Positions 12,601 through 25,415 of a DNA stretch of 64,000 bases are shown piece by piece. Within the stretch, counting starts at the first letter, position 1. Each line of letters opens with the position of its first letter. The position numbers and the translations under genes are program-made. Below the pieces are notes generated by a model. That model was not told the DNA's origin and made no database searches. It was given only the letters and a program-made list of their open reading frames with translations. The DNA is from Lonicera japonica (Eukaryota; Streptophyta; Magnoliopsida; Dipsacales; Caprifoliaceae): the NCBI GenBank assembly GCA_021464415.1, contig CM038467.1, positions 21,050,011-21,114,010 on the forward strand. The letters run 5' to 3'.

Positions 12601-15600
12601 TAAGCTCGAACATGAGATGCCAGGTACCTGAAACATTCAGCCAAATCACCTACATGTTGTTATTAGTGGTTGTCATATGATAATATAAATTTTCATGCAT
12701 CTTTTGATTTGCATCATCTTTCAACTACATGCCTTTGCACACATTCTGATATTTGTCTCCAATTTTCTCTGCATATTCTATGTTCACTCGATATATAATC
12801 CAATGATTATTAACTCTTGAAAATCTAAAATAACATGGATTCATGTCAATTACAACATGAAACGAATCAACTACCTTCTTGAAAATCCCATTCTCCTTCT
12901 CTTGCTTCTCTAGATCAATCTGAAGGGTCGCCGAAAGCTTCTTCTCCTCAAGACAGTCAGAGGCCAGTTCTTCTATCCTGCCTCGCCAAACATACATGTA
13001 AAGCATAGGAAACAAAATTCATTGGAGGGGGGGGGGGGGGGGGGGGAAATGGGCTACAACAACTTTTAGTCATTTCATCAGATAAGAAAAGGAACAACAA
13101 TCAGCATTGCAATTTAACAAATATCACTCAACTAAAGAAACTACAAAGAAGGTGCCAAGAACTCCTAAACATACAACTTCAGAAATAACATTATAGATTT
13201 TCAATTGTATGTTATGCATCTCAAACACTTAGAAAGTGCCTAACACATCTGAACACTAATAAACGGATTTGTGGTACAGAAACACAGATATAAGTGCACA
13301 TAATATAACTTATAACATATTAAGGATAACATTGTCAACTGATGAATAACATTAAAATACAAGGATAGTTATCAAACTTAGTCCAATTCCATGTCCTACA
13401 ACATACTCCTAGGTTTCTCGTGTGAGTTTAAGTACTATTGAAGATACATAGATTCATCAAAGTGATGATTTGTCCCAATATAAAGTGCACATGAATATAA
13501 CGTATACTTTTCCCAACCACATTTATGGAAAAAATGCATGCAACTTTACAAATACATATGAGATTATTAGTAATTGGTCTCCTGCAAGAACTATACCCTA
13601 TTTCTTCATGCTGTATGCTATGCTGGTACCATATTTGTATCAGTGCCCAAACTTTAAATGCTATAAGTTTATTTTCCAAAAACGATAACACTGGAATCCC
13701 AAACCCCACCCCTTACTTCCAGATATTGTTCCAAACGATTAAACCTGGTGGTGCAACATCTTTTAAATTCTGGGAGCCTATTGTAGAACTAACCCACCAA
13801 TTAGCAAGGTGAAAATAATTGTGTTTGACAGAAAAAGACTCCAAAAAATTTCATTATAGACGAATAAATATTTCACAAAATTTAACACTAGATTGTCAAT
13901 CATTTTGAAGTACAAGAGTACCAAAATTTTGGACGTTTATCCATTCCAAATTTATATAGTACTAGTTTTTCCCTGTGTCTATGCCACCACTTAAATTCAT
14001 GCCTAGAACACTACTCGAGTTGATGCTTGAGCCAGCATCCAAGTATAATTTTAAAGTAATGTATCGATGTAGATTTGTAATCAATTTTGCCACATTCTTA
14101 GTACATGAAAAAAAATACTCCCTCCTCAAATTAAGAGTCCCATTTTCCCTTTTGGGAGATCTCATTATTAAGTCTCACTACCTTTTCGGGACGTTATCAA
14201 TGTACCAAGTCTCACTGTAGCAAATAAGCTTTATCTTTTACCGTTGATTGGGTTGAAACTAGTTTATTCTTAAAAATTGCAAAAATCAAAGTGAGGCTCA
14301 TAATTTGAGACGAAGGGAGTACCATTTTTTTATGTTTAGATTTTTACCCCTTCAATAAAATTCTTGCATGTGTCACTGACTAGTCCTGTAAATGAGTGGA
14401 CATTGTAAGTACTGTTCAATTCAACTCAATACCCCATAAATTATGAAACCAGCAGGTATAGATCTAAAACGAACTTGGATCATAATAAGTTGCACTCTCT
14501 CTCAATTAACACGAGAATGACAATGAACTTGTTATTCCGTTTATGTCAAAATCTCTAGTTGTTCTAGAATTTAGACATGGGCCCCAACTATGAGCAACTC
14601 AATAGGTCATTGATCGAGTCTTTTATGGTGTGAGGGGGATCGGTTCCTCCGTTTAGACCACCAGACTGGATTGCCACTAGCAATGAATCACAAGTTACCC
14701 AAAATAGTCATTTAAATGATGTTGACAGGTTAACAGATTGCACAGTCCAATAAGACACATTAATTAGAGGTCTTAACAAACTTTTGGATTAGAAATCGCC
14801 CAACATGTAAAATGGGTGGACCAATAATGACCCAAATTCATTAAGATTCACCCATTAACTTGAGGCCTCTATTTCTATGGGTAGTCATCATTACTTTTTA
14901 TTTTGCAGTTTATTCTCTTAGCATCCTCTGATCAGATCTCAGTCTATCTATTCAATGGCCTGTTATGCGTCTTCTTTTAATATTTCAACAAACCAACATA
15001 TTGACAAAACAGTCTTCTAATTCGCTTGGGAAACTCAAATTTATATGAGGAGAAAAGGTACAAAACTCGAAATGAACTCCAAGACAACCAAAACCTACCT
15101 CTTTTGGAAATCGCTTAATTTGTGTGAGACAACTTCCTCCTTCTCCTTAGCTTTCTCAGCCTGCGACCAGCCATATAAACATTTCAAAAAGAAAGGTGAG
15201 GGAAAAAACTTAGCATAATTACACTTAAATAAGTAGGGTCAAATCAGTAACAAAATTTTATAGATACTGGTTTCCCCACTAGTGTTCCAGTGGAAATTAT
15301 GATAACAGGAGAAAATATATCAGTAATCACTGATAGTCCCACCAATCCTGGGTAGGAAGAGGTGCATTGCATGCATACCTAACATTTAGCTCCTTTAAAC
15401 AAAGCAGTTGTCCCCAAACTCAATTACAAATTTTCATGCTCGATTGCAGCAGACAGTGTCTCTGCACTTAAGACAGAAAAGAGAACCTACAATTACCTCC
15501 ATTACTGCATGATCTCGTTCAGCAAATGCAGCAGCAACACAACCTTGAAAAAATTTAACCTGCTTATCTGCTTCCATATTCTGCAAAAGATTAATTAGAT

Positions 15601-18600
15601 TAAGTACCAACAATATTATGATAAGCACACACTTTGATCCTATATAGTATAGGATATCTCTCTTTCAAACCCACACAATAAATGGATAACGTTTCTTTGA
15701 ATTTACACCCCCAACAAGCCAATCACTATTTTTCTTTCTAAATCAAAACCAAAAAAGTGAATCTTGAATAAACATAATGAACCAAAGGATCCCTCCAAAA
15801 ACTAAATATCATTCAAAAGAATATTAGATGACACAGAAAGCAAAACAAATGGAACAATTTTTCCCCAAAGAGAAAACATTATTGAGACAGCACAAAATGG
15901 AACAATTTTTATAACTGGTTTATTTTAACTTACATAGCTCTACTAACAGGGAAACATCAAAGTTCACCTAAACGTTTCATATTCCCATTATAAATTCTAC
16001 ACAATTATGAAGACAAAATATAAGATATGGAAAAGAAGATGCTCTTACGTAACTGTGCAATGTGCAAGAAACATGCAGACATAAAATTCACAAGAATAAT
16101 TGGCGAGAATTTGTTGCTAGCAATGAATCATTAAGTTAAAGTATTCCCCTCTAATCATACATTCATAACAAACTTGTTACTTTGTTATCAAGTCATGCAG
16201 ATCATCGGTGATATTTGTTCCCAGCCATTGGACAATGTTATGAGATCCTAGCCATTCAGAAAGACTTAAACTGGTAAGATATGGAGAAGGGGAGGATTCC
16301 AGAAAACATTTACATCTTATCATCCCTTCCTGAGCCACAGTGAAACTAAATCAAGCTAGGTCCTTAAGGGAGAAAGGTATGAAATACAAATGTTTATCAG
16401 TATAGGAAGAACTCCATGCAAAAATCAAAATAGAATGTTTCAGAAGTTCCCGACAATTTCAAAGGCAAAGCTTCTGAATTAGTCTTGATCTCTCTCAACC
16501 TACATTTATTCACTGTATTTGATTTAAATTACCACAATGATGCTTCAACAGCTATACTTTCACAACTGAATGATGCAGACTTTTAGCATCTTAACCAAAT
16601 ACGTTTTGTTTGAGTGCTGATATATGCATATACATCTATGTGTGTGTGTATATATATATAGAGAGAGAGAGAGAGGAAAAACCTTTGAGACCTCTGCATT
16701 ATGTAGATCTGCCAACTGGCTCTGGGAAAGGAAGTCAAATTGTTAGCAAAGAAACTGCAGAAGCGATGATGCTAAAGAAACAGTAAAGAACCTTACTTTG
16801 ATACGATAAGCCTCCGAAAGCTCCTCTTGCAAATTTATATTCTCTCTGGTGCATGTTGCTAACTTCTTTTTCAAGTTCTCAATCTCCTGCTCCAAGCTAG
16901 CTGTCCTAATTGGGAATTAATTTATATTCGCCATATTTTGACTGCTTACTAACAAAATAACAAGCCTCATATACTTGAGATGAATCTTATACCTCTGGAA
17001 ATGCATCCGGGTAGCAACTGCAAGATAGCTAGGTCCAGCATGTTGCATACACAAATGTTCAATATCTTTTTGTAATTCACCACGCTCTACAAAACAAATT
17101 GATGAACATCGATTAGTAACTGATGAAATCGATTGTCAGCAAATACGGTTTACAGAATAATGGGTGGGATTCCAATATTGTGGGTAGAGGTTCATATCGT
17201 AATCCTTGGAAGGCTATTTCTAATGGCCTGGACTTCTTCATCTCATACATCCGGTACAAGGTGGGAATGGGAGATAGAACTCGATTTTGGGAAGATATTT
17301 GGTTGGGTTCGCAGACCTTAGCAGCTCTCTTTCCACAATTATATAGAGTTTCTTGCAATAAAAATACTTCAACTTCATCACTGGCCAATTGGAATTTGTT
17401 CAATGTCCTTTCATGGGATTTGTCATTTAGAAGACATCTTAGTGGTAGAGAAGAAGAGGAATTCTTGAACCTATTGTCCTTAGTGGGTGATACTCCTCTT
17501 TCTAGGAACGAACCGGATAAAAGAATTTGGGTAGGGGATAAATCGGGTTTCTTCTCTTGTAAATCTTTCTTTGATGTGTTGATAGACACCCCTAATGTCT
17601 CTACTTTGTGCCACACAAGGTGATTTGGAAAGTTGGAGTCCCTCCTAAAGTGAAACTTTTTGCATGGTTAGCCGCTTGGAATAGAGTTAACACTCGTGAT
17701 TTGTTCCAAAAAAAGAGACCGTATCTAGCCGCGTCACTTTCGTGGTGCATCCTTTGTAAAAAAGACTTTGAAACCAATGACCACCTACTTCTGCATTGCA
17801 AATTTGCTCAATATATATGGGCAAAAGTTCAAGGGGAGCAGGATGTGGTGGGTGCTTGCCCTAAATCTTGGTATGATTTTTTATGTATCGATTGGCGCGT
17901 GAGGGGCAACAAGACAAGGGCGAAATTGTTGTGGAGATGTTGTTGTATGGCGGTAGCATGGCATATTTGGTTAGAAAGGAATGCTAGGATTTTCGAAGAC
18001 CATAGTTTGGATGAATCGTATATCTGGAGCAAAATTAAGTTCTCAGCTTCATTGTGGGCATTCTCTTCTAAACGTTTTGGGGATTTGTCCGTTTCAGTAA
18101 TCAACAACAATTGGGAGGCTGCAATTAGATAGTTTATATTAATGTTTCCTGCGGTTGTTTCTTTGGAGTTTGGACATTGTTTTTTGGTGGTCTGTTTATT
18201 TTCCTGTTTTGTTCGGGTGAACTTCTGGTCCACCATCCACTTTCTTGTAACGTATTTCTTCTAGTTATCAATAAAGTGGTTTTGTTTCTGATCAAAAAAA
18301 AAAAAAAAACTGGTGTATTAACTACAAACAAATGGTTGCCAAGGGGTGTCAGTCAGATTCAAGTCATATTATCCCTTAAAAAGAATGATATTCAAAAACA
18401 CACAATCAGTGAAGCACAAAATTTTTTATAAGACAGGTCTCGTGCTAAGGTGCAGCTCAGAGTGACAGCCTAATAAGGTTTTGAATCCTGGCATTATGTT
18501 ACATAACAGCAGGGGTCAAGTATAACAACGTCAAGAGTATCAACTGAAGGAGCAATATGAAATGGATAACAGGCCGAAATTTCAAGCAAGACAAAAACCC

Positions 18601-19176
18601 TAAAAACTGAATGAAAAATTCAGATGTTTTCATTTTGATCAGATACGCAACTCTTCCTATTTGACAGGTCTTCTATTTCTCTCCTGCCAAATCTGCAAAT
18701 CAATGAATACTGGGATTGTGTCCCAATCTTGAAATGAAGCCACATAAAAATCATCCTCATCCTCCCTTGTTCTTTCTTCTTGTAGTGTTTGTTTTGTTTG
18801 TTCTTAAAATTTATAGGGACCCAATTAATATCCACAGAGATCTCAGTCTATCAAACATTTGCAACATTTATTTGCTTGTTATTTCCTCACAAGTGAGCAA
18901 GTACAATGTGTAGCAAACATACGATATATTATATTTTTGTTAGAGAAGAACAAATGACGACGTTCCAGGTACCATACATGCTTCAAGTTCTAAGCATACA
19001 AGATAAAGATAGCCAATTATAACACCCTTGGTAAGCCATTTTTACTAGCACATATGAATCAAAAATATAATTTAAATAGTAGTTTGATGAGGTGGGGTAT
19101 AAACAGTTCATATACCTTGCTCCAGCTGTTGGATGCGAGCAACCAATGCCTCGTTGCCATTTAAGTTCTGATCCAT
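3610..19176 (-). CDS. Long coiled-coil protein, myosin-heavy-chain/golgin-like, 17 coding exons
   Basis: Coding exons in transcript order: 19176-19116, 17086-16993, 16905-16797, 16721-16683, 15580-15497, 15160-15099, 12977-12875, 11715-11566, 10857-10789, 10685-10629, 10548-10288, 9190-9107, 7328-7218, 6073-6003, 4860-4639, 4399-4306, 3885-3610. They total 1947 bases in unbroken phase, giving 648 residues. The protein starts MDQNLNGNEALVARIQQLEQ and is rich in E, K, L and Q in heptad-like runs (EIENLKKKLATCTRENINLQ, ALEEEVGTLRKSADNLQNKL), with a conserved HAGPSYLAVATRMHFQ block near residue 35. It has no motor, kinase or membrane segment. A C-terminal block (LGSSLPVSWSAE, SGFEMVELLILAAQ) looks like a conserved cap. 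I recognise the type as an angiosperm protein usually labelled myosin-heavy-chain-like; its function is unknown to me. A leader intron ends just before the ATG. Confidence 0.87.
4021..4215. repeat. Tandem duplication of about 95 bp in the last intron
   Basis: Two adjacent units share CTTTTCTTTCATCTTCAGCA, then AAGATTATCTTACT, then TATTTACCAAAAAGAAGG. They lie in the intron between the last two coding exons of the coiled-coil gene and have no coding role. The divergence suggests an old duplication. Confidence 0.8.
7448..9036 (-). mobile_element. Chimeric non-autonomous Copia-type LTR element
   Basis: Read on the minus strand, a 244-bp LTR (9036-8793, TGTTAAATTT to TTTTAACA) is followed at 8792 by TGGTGTCAGAGG, a variant of the usual initiator-Met tRNA primer site. 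About 670 bp of non-coding interior follows, then a polypurine tract (TTGAGTTTGAGGGAGG) and a partial 3' LTR (about 8124-7996) nearly identical to 8903-9030. At about 7996 the sequence switches to the 3' end of a different Copia family: interior, polypurine tract GAGGGGGAG, and a 183-bp LTR (7630-7448, TGTTGG to TTTGACA). ACACA flanks both outer ends (7443-7447, 9037-9041). The short interior without gag or pol resembles TRIM elements. It sits in an intron of the coiled-coil gene, in the same orientation. Confidence 0.72.
13027..13046 (+). repeat. Poly-G tract of about 20
   Basis: An uninterrupted G run (poly-C in the transcript) lies in an intron of the coiled-coil gene, some 50 bases upstream of an exon in transcript order. 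Runs like this are prone to sequencing error and length change. Confidence 0.9.
14118..14319. mobile_element. Stowaway-like MITE
   Basis: About 200 bp bounded by imperfect terminal inverted repeats: CTCCCTCCTCAAATTAAGAG at the left and TAATTTGAGACGAAGGGAG at the right. TA lies on each side (14116-14117, 14320-14321). CTCCCTC ends with TA duplication are the Stowaway/Tc1-mariner signature. It lies in an intron and carries no gene. Confidence 0.85.
16639..16675 (+). repeat. Compound (TG)n(TA)n(GA)n microsatellite
   Basis: Three dinucleotide runs follow one another directly next to the 13-codon exon of the coiled-coil gene (16683-16721). The array forms the first bases of the following intron in transcript order. 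Confidence 0.9.
17110..18309 (+). mobile_element. 5'-truncated LINE with reverse-transcriptase zinc-binding tail
   Basis: Two overlapping plus-strand reading frames (17123-17623 and 17608-18132) match the 3' end of a plant non-LTR retrotransposon ORF2: GMGDRTRFWEDIW, then the zf-RVT domain with VPPKVKLFAWLAAWNRVNT, WCILCKKDFET and DHLLLHC. The endonuclease and catalytic reverse-transcriptase parts are missing. The two frames must be joined by a frameshift, so the copy is dead. It ends in a poly-A run at about 18293-18309. I could not find a clean target duplication. It sits antisense in the first coding intron of the coiled-coil gene. Confidence 0.85.
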
Positions 19177-19639
19177 GGCTAAATTAAAACAAACAAACAA
19201 AAAACTGAGCAATATGAGGTATTTTTCCAACAAAAATCAACAAATAGTATTTCAATCGAATCAAATAACAAAAAAACACCAGCACAGACAACAAAACACA
19301 CTTAAAACTACGATATAACAAAACTCTAACCATAAAAAAAAAAATCAGAGAGATAAACTCCTAGAGTTCCAGCAAGAATAAAAGCAGGACTGAAATATCA
19401 TCTTCAATTATCTATCTACACTTTATATGGATAAAAACACCATTAAAGAACTTCAACTCAGCGTACAATATATCTTCAAAAAAAAGGGGGAGAATTATAC
19501 AACTTCGTGAATTTCCAAACAATGCTGAAAAATAACCACTTCACAGAGAAATTGAAGGATGTATATATACACAAATTTATGCATATGTGAATTAATTTCG
19601 AACATAAAATATAAAGACAAATTGAGATATAGAGATTAC

Positions 19640-19800
19640 CTGAGAGGAAATTGAAAGGACAGAGAGAGAGAGAGATTAACAAATGAGAATTAGGGAAAGG
19701 AACAACCTCTCTCTCACTTTGCTTTGGCTCAATCCGGGGGATTAAGGCCTTGTCTGCTGCGAAAATGGGACGAGAATTGACGTGGGTAATCGGAGAATAA
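19640..19800 (-). promoter_or_regulatory. Probable non-coding first exon and start region of the coiled-coil gene
   Basis: A minus-strand donor lies at 19639-19638 (CTCAG then GTAATC), and an acceptor sits just before the ATG at 19176 (TTTAG then CC). Together they imply a leader intron of about 460 bases. The upstream exon would be CT/GA-rich. The transcription start is not resolved; the upper limit is approximate. Confidence 0.55.
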
Positions 19801-19929
19801 ATATCCCCGACCAAATTTTGTTATTGGGGATGCATATATGTAGAATACAGGTAATCGAGGTTGAGGTTGGGATTGGGATGGAAACGATCAAGTTAACCTA
19901 CTTGCCTCTAATTATTATTACGCTACCTT

Positions 19930-20970
19930 GCGTATGCCCCAGTTAACAACTAATATTCGTTTCCTATAATAAAAAATTTATTATAAAAAAAATTTATAAT
20001 AAGTTTTTCTTATGAAAAATATGTTCTAATGAGATTTTTTATAACCATTACTATGTTAGGTGAAAGTTGAGTAATTATGAAATTTCTATATCTAATTAGT
20101 AATATATTTACATGGGCAGAAGATGATAGAAAATTTGATTTCTACATGTATATTATTTCTTTTTTATTTGTCATTTATTTAAGAAAAGAGATAATTAGTG
20201 GGTTTAAAGCATCTCCGAATCGTCTTATATAAAATTTGTGTAAATCTTATGTATAAATATTAAACTACCAATTAAATACGAACAAGTGAAACTTATCATA
20301 TATTTATTCCCTTATTTTTTCAAATTCATTTATTTCTAGATACTGGATGAGAAAATAGATGTGAGATAAATTGGGTTTGAATTTTATGCAACCTTTTTAT
20401 ACAAATCTTAAGTGTCAAAATTTCTTAAAAGACTGCTGAAAACTTTTTTTTTTTACAAAACGTGTAAATTTTACACAAACCAAAATTATACACTACAGTT
20501 GGAGATGCTCTTAGTGGTATACAATAAAATTGTTTTGTGTCATATTGAAAATTTATATCACCATTTTAACATGTAGAAATGCTTTTAAAAATTCCTTATA
20601 TGATTTATCTTCTATCTCATATAGAAATAGCTATAGAAAGAATAATTGAAGTTTATTTTTCCCATTTCTTTTTTATAACATATAAATTTACTTGGATAGG
20701 TATGACCAATGGAGATGATTTAAAAAACTTGACAACTAAAAGTGTTCTAAAATGATAATGACAGATAAGAAAAAAATATAAATAAAATATAAATTACTAT
20801 TGGAGATGGCTTTCATGCTCTAGTTCACATAAGATAAAAATAAAAAAATATATAAATTACTATTGGAGATTGCCTTATTATATGCCCTAGTTAACGATTA
20901 ATATTCATTTCCTCTATGTACTATTTGATGCGTCTGTGCATGCCCAGTTAACAATTGTATTCATTTTCAT
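19930..20970. repeat. Three copies of a 30-bp CCCAGTTAAC-type motif
   Basis: A motif of the form ATGCCCCAGTTAACAACTAA followed by TATTCGTTTCC appears near 19934, 20881 and 20940 with small changes. The first and second copies flank the MITE at 20207-20510. This suggests a local duplication or a nested element whose ends I cannot define. Confidence 0.5.
20207..20510. mobile_element. Harbinger/Tourist-like MITE, copy A
   Basis: Terminal inverted repeats (AAGCATCTCC at the left, GGAGATGCTC at the right) are flanked by TTA on both sides (20204-20206, 20511-20513). A 3-bp TTA duplication is typical of PIF/Harbinger elements. The inner sequence, with repeated TTTACACAAA-type motifs, matches copy B at 23.6 kb. 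Confidence 0.8.
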
Positions 20971-21543
20971 TTACTCTTAGAGTATGTGTTAAATGTTAGA
21001 TAAAAATGTGGAATATAATTATTTAATTTCATTTATACGGGGTAGAATAATCCCATTTGTTAAGTGGAATTGTTTAATATCTTTCATGATGTGATAAAAG
21101 AAATTTGCAAGATAAATAATCCACTATAATATTCAATCCTAATTAACTCTAAATATGGTATAGAATAATTTTATCCTATCATATCATCTTTCATGTCAAT
21201 TGTCCAAGCCTTATGTATTTAGATTTGTTGATCGTTTAGTTCGAGTTTTTGTTCGATTTTAGAATTTAAAATGGTAATTTCACATAGTTATTTTGAGACT
21301 CATCAATATATGATTTAATTTTTTGACATGAAATATAAGAGACTCTAGTGTGAATTACCATTTTAGGATTTTAAAATGATGCAAAACTCGAAGCAAAAGA
21401 GCAAGTGCTAATATTATCTCTTTTTGATTTACGGATTACTATTATTTAATGCATTAATCAATAGTCAATCAGATGGACAGCAATATTATGAATTCAAAAT
21501 TGATATATATATTAGTAATCTATACTATCTATACTATCTATCT

Positions 21544-22175
21544 TCTATACTATAATAGTAAAATGGAGGAAGTGCCTCCATTAATGATACCATTAATAAT
21601 ATCATTTATATTAATTAATGTATCTATATATACAATACTTTCATTAAGGATATCATTTATATTAATTAAGGCAATTTTATTATATTTATGTCTATTTATT
21701 TAATTTTTGTATCATCTATGAAGGCAACTCTATTATCATTCTATTTTCATCCATTTAATTCTCTCACAAATTTATTTTTTTGAAGGGTCTCTCACCAATT
21801 TCTCTTTCCAAATACTATAACTATTTAATTTGTCTTTTCAAATTGGAATTAATGCATTTTCATACATCAAAGTTAAGTTATGCAAGATAATGAATTATAA
21901 TACTCATGTAATAAACAGTAAATTCTGTTGTCATATAGCATATACATAACCTCAATAATGAATTTAAACTTTATATCTAGATGATCGAGTAATGGAAGGT
22001 GAGGGCATTTATATTTTAGCTTCTTTTTTTTAATAATTATTTAAAACTAAATACACATTTGTGATCTTAAAAATAAAGTCATTTGATCAATATTTTAAAT
22101 TCTTCAAAATAATCTTTTTAAATTTATGAAAATAATATGTTCAAACGTCCATGCATCGCATGGGTTTAAAACTAG
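21544..22175 (+). mobile_element. Small non-autonomous Helitron
   Basis: It begins TCTATACTATAATAG, the usual start of plant Helitrons. It ends in a perfect hairpin (CCATGC, loop ATC, GCATGG) followed a few bases later by CTAG and then T. It has no inverted repeats, no target duplication and no Rep/helicase gene, as expected for a short derivative. An open frame of 76 codons inside is chance. Confidence 0.8.
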
Positions 22176-23569
22176 TATTACAATCTAATCCAATTCAATC
22201 AATTACATTTTTATGTTTTAGCATCTAATTAACTTGCTTCGATATACAATCCAATTCGATCCAATTATATGCTGGATTGATTGGTTCCAAACCGGTGTTT
22301 GTTTGAAAATGTATATTACTTAATTAAGACCAAATTTCCAGCTTTCAAATTTCAAACAAATATCCCGAACTAATCCAAATAATAATTTTAAAGACCAAAT
22401 GATATAACTAAAAAGTTCATTTATAAGTTATAACATGTTGTTTATTTAGTCATAACTTGTGAAATGCAAACAAAATACCTTTATCTTAATTTTACTAAAA
22501 TAAAAACCAAATGAGTTATTACATATCAAATGTAAAGTAAAAAGTAAAATTGGGGTCTTTTATATGTATGACTGATAAATACGAAGTGAAACGGACCGCC
22601 AGTCTAATATTTTTTGAATTTTTCAAAAACAATCATGCATCAAATTCATTTAAAACTGAATTGGATCAACGAGAACTCTATTTTTCGTCCCTCTCCTATG
22701 ATCGAACACTATGTATATTTTTGTATCTATTGTTATTAAAAAATATTGATTTCTGTTTTTGGTCTATAAAAAAACCATTGATTTCAATAAATCAATATTA
22801 ATTAAAGCTATTTCAATATTATAATTTATATATCAATTACGTCCTACAAAATTGAATTCTTAATATTAGAAGTCCCAAAATGTAAAATTAGACTCTTAAT
22901 TTAAGAGGATACGCACGGTATAAAATTACACAATAGTCTAAATCAAATTTTTAAGATACTTTCTTCTACGCATAAGAGACTAATACGTGAATTAATTATT
23001 CCATTTGAAAATAATAAAAAAAGTCTTGCAATTGCATTATGAATAAGCACAACATGAACCAAGCATTTTGATCTAGTGATATAAGACTAAGACAACCTTG
23101 AGTCAACTTGGTACTCTCAAAGTTGATTTTCGGCGTTGTCAAAATAATGCTTGACCAGCAATAGTCATGCACCACGAGTAGTAGGGATTAGTCGAAGCGA
23201 GCAAAAATTGATTTAAACACCGTATAAGATAAACCCTCAAACAAAAATAAATAAATAAATATATATATATAGAATAAGCACAACACGTGCTTTTATACGC
23301 ACATTATGCCGTCTTCAATATTACCATTAAATTGGCTGAATCCAATATTTTGGCCATTTTTGGAATCGTTTGGATTCTGTTGGAACAATCTAAAGCAATG
23401 AAGATTAACAACAGGTGTTCATTTCAATTATTTTCTAATTTTGTCATAACACCTCACTCTACTGTTATCGTCATCAGGCTTAAATTAGTTGCCAATTTAA
23501 ACTAAACTTTTTACTTTATCGGGCGTGCTTAGAACATTTAAGAATCAATTTTAGAATAAAATTATATTA
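22176..23569. other. Gene-free AT-rich DNA
   Basis: The open frames here are short and carry no recognisable domain. There are simple AT and TA tracts but no element whose two ends I can define. Confidence 0.5.
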
Positions 23570-24063
23570 GAGTATCTCCAACCGTTGTGTAAATATTTTT
23601 GTGTAAATCCTATGTGTCAGGACACTTTTACACAAAACTTGAAGTGTAAAAAAATATGTTCCAATGATACATTTTTAAACTTTTGTGTAAATTTTGAATG
23701 AACCAATAAGATAATTATGCATATTAGATATTATTTTATGCAATTTTTTATTCTTTTTTCTTGAATTTTGGTATACATAATATTATAATAACAATGAATC
23801 TTGATTTGTTGGTCTTAATGAGTAGATTTTAGATATATATTTTTTATTAAATTATATAATTTTTATTAAAAGATATTACATTTTAAAGTATTGTAAAATA
23901 ATTGAGAAAAGAAAAGGCTGATGTGGCAGTGTAAACTTAGGGTGTATTTTACACATTCGTTTTACACAAAAGCTAAATTTAAAAGACTGCTGGAGCTCAA
24001 AATTTTTACAAGTTTTGTATATTTTACACAAAACCTAAATATACACTACTGTTGGAGATGCTC
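23570..24063. mobile_element. Harbinger/Tourist-like MITE, copy B
   Basis: GAGTATCTCCAAC at the left is the imperfect inverse of GTTGGAGATGCTC at the right. TTA flanks both ends (23567-23569, 24064-24066). Inside are several TTTACACAAA blocks in both orientations, which can fold into a long hairpin. It is the longest of three related copies in the window. Confidence 0.85.
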
Positions 24064-24630
24064 TTAAACAAGTTATTAACCCACACGACTTGCGGACTTT
24101 GTGAAATATCTATTAATTACTATAACTTAATACAAAAATATAAGATATAATAATTAAATTAAATGATATATAATTATTTATTATTAATATCTAAAATATT
24201 ATACATTCATAACGCTGTATGTAATTTCATATGTATATATATAATGCTTGTATAATCTATATTAATAATTAAGACAAATAATTTCTTAATTTTACTACTA
24301 CTCTCATGGATGAATAATTCGGTTAAAAGAGTTAAGAAAATATTTTACAAAATTTTGATCGGAGTAATTTTGCAATATAAAGTATATCAATCGATAGCTA
24401 ACAAATAACCTAAAAAAATAAAATTGAGGCTTTTAATAAACATTGCTTTACTCCTTTTTGTATCTCTATTTTTTTTGTTTTTTGAATTAAATCAAATTAC
24501 ACAACACACACACGAGAAAATCAACACATCAATTTCAACTCACGTTTTGTATCTCTAATTTAGTATTGTGAAAAATAAATTCCTTTGTGTACGAACTACG
24601 AAGTTTATGATGATGTATGTGAAAGAGATA

Positions 24631-25381
24631 TGTCCTAGGACTATTCATAGATTATGATTTGTACTTGGATATTTTATGCTTAATGTTATTTATAAATTTA
24701 TTTATTATACTTTAATTCTCTTGTAAATGCTAATATATATTAATACTAGTTCATCAAGTACGTGACTTGATTGTGGGATGCTATTAATGTTTATACTAAA
24801 TTATTTAGATGTCCCTAATCATATGTCAATAACCTAGGATCACATTGATATAATGATTAGAGTATGGGTCAGCTGATGATTATGTTCCACAAGTCATAGA
24901 TATTGAAATATCAAGCTGAACATACTGATACTTGTTAGGGAACAAGGTATTGGATTGACCCGCTTTGGGGACACTGCGAGGAGTGTTACATAATGTCATC
25001 AGTGATGTTCCCCATTTGTGATATCGTATTATTCTTAGACCTGAGATCGCCATGGTTACCAACATAGGGATTAGCATGTCAGGCATTATTAAACGTTGCT
25101 CTTGATCGAGTAATTATAAAGATGATGACCGAGCATACTATAAATTATGTAGAGGTATGTGGTTGATCAAGATGGGATTTGTCACTCTCGTATATTGAGA
25201 GAGATCATCGTTGGACCCCTGTCAAAATTGATCGATTTGATAGCAAAATGAGATCGTCTTAATTTTTAGAATAATTAACTTTGTCTTCTGAACTATCCAA
25301 AAATGACAGCCATGTTCGATCAATTATATATGTTTTACGATTGCACTAGAAAGAAGAAGAAAAAAGATTGAATATACAAGA

Positions 25382-25415
<34 letters not shown>

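Noticed and set aside
17113..17616. Minus-strand open frame of 167 codons
   Set aside because: It is antisense to the LINE reverse-transcriptase frame, which carries the recognisable zf-RVT motifs.
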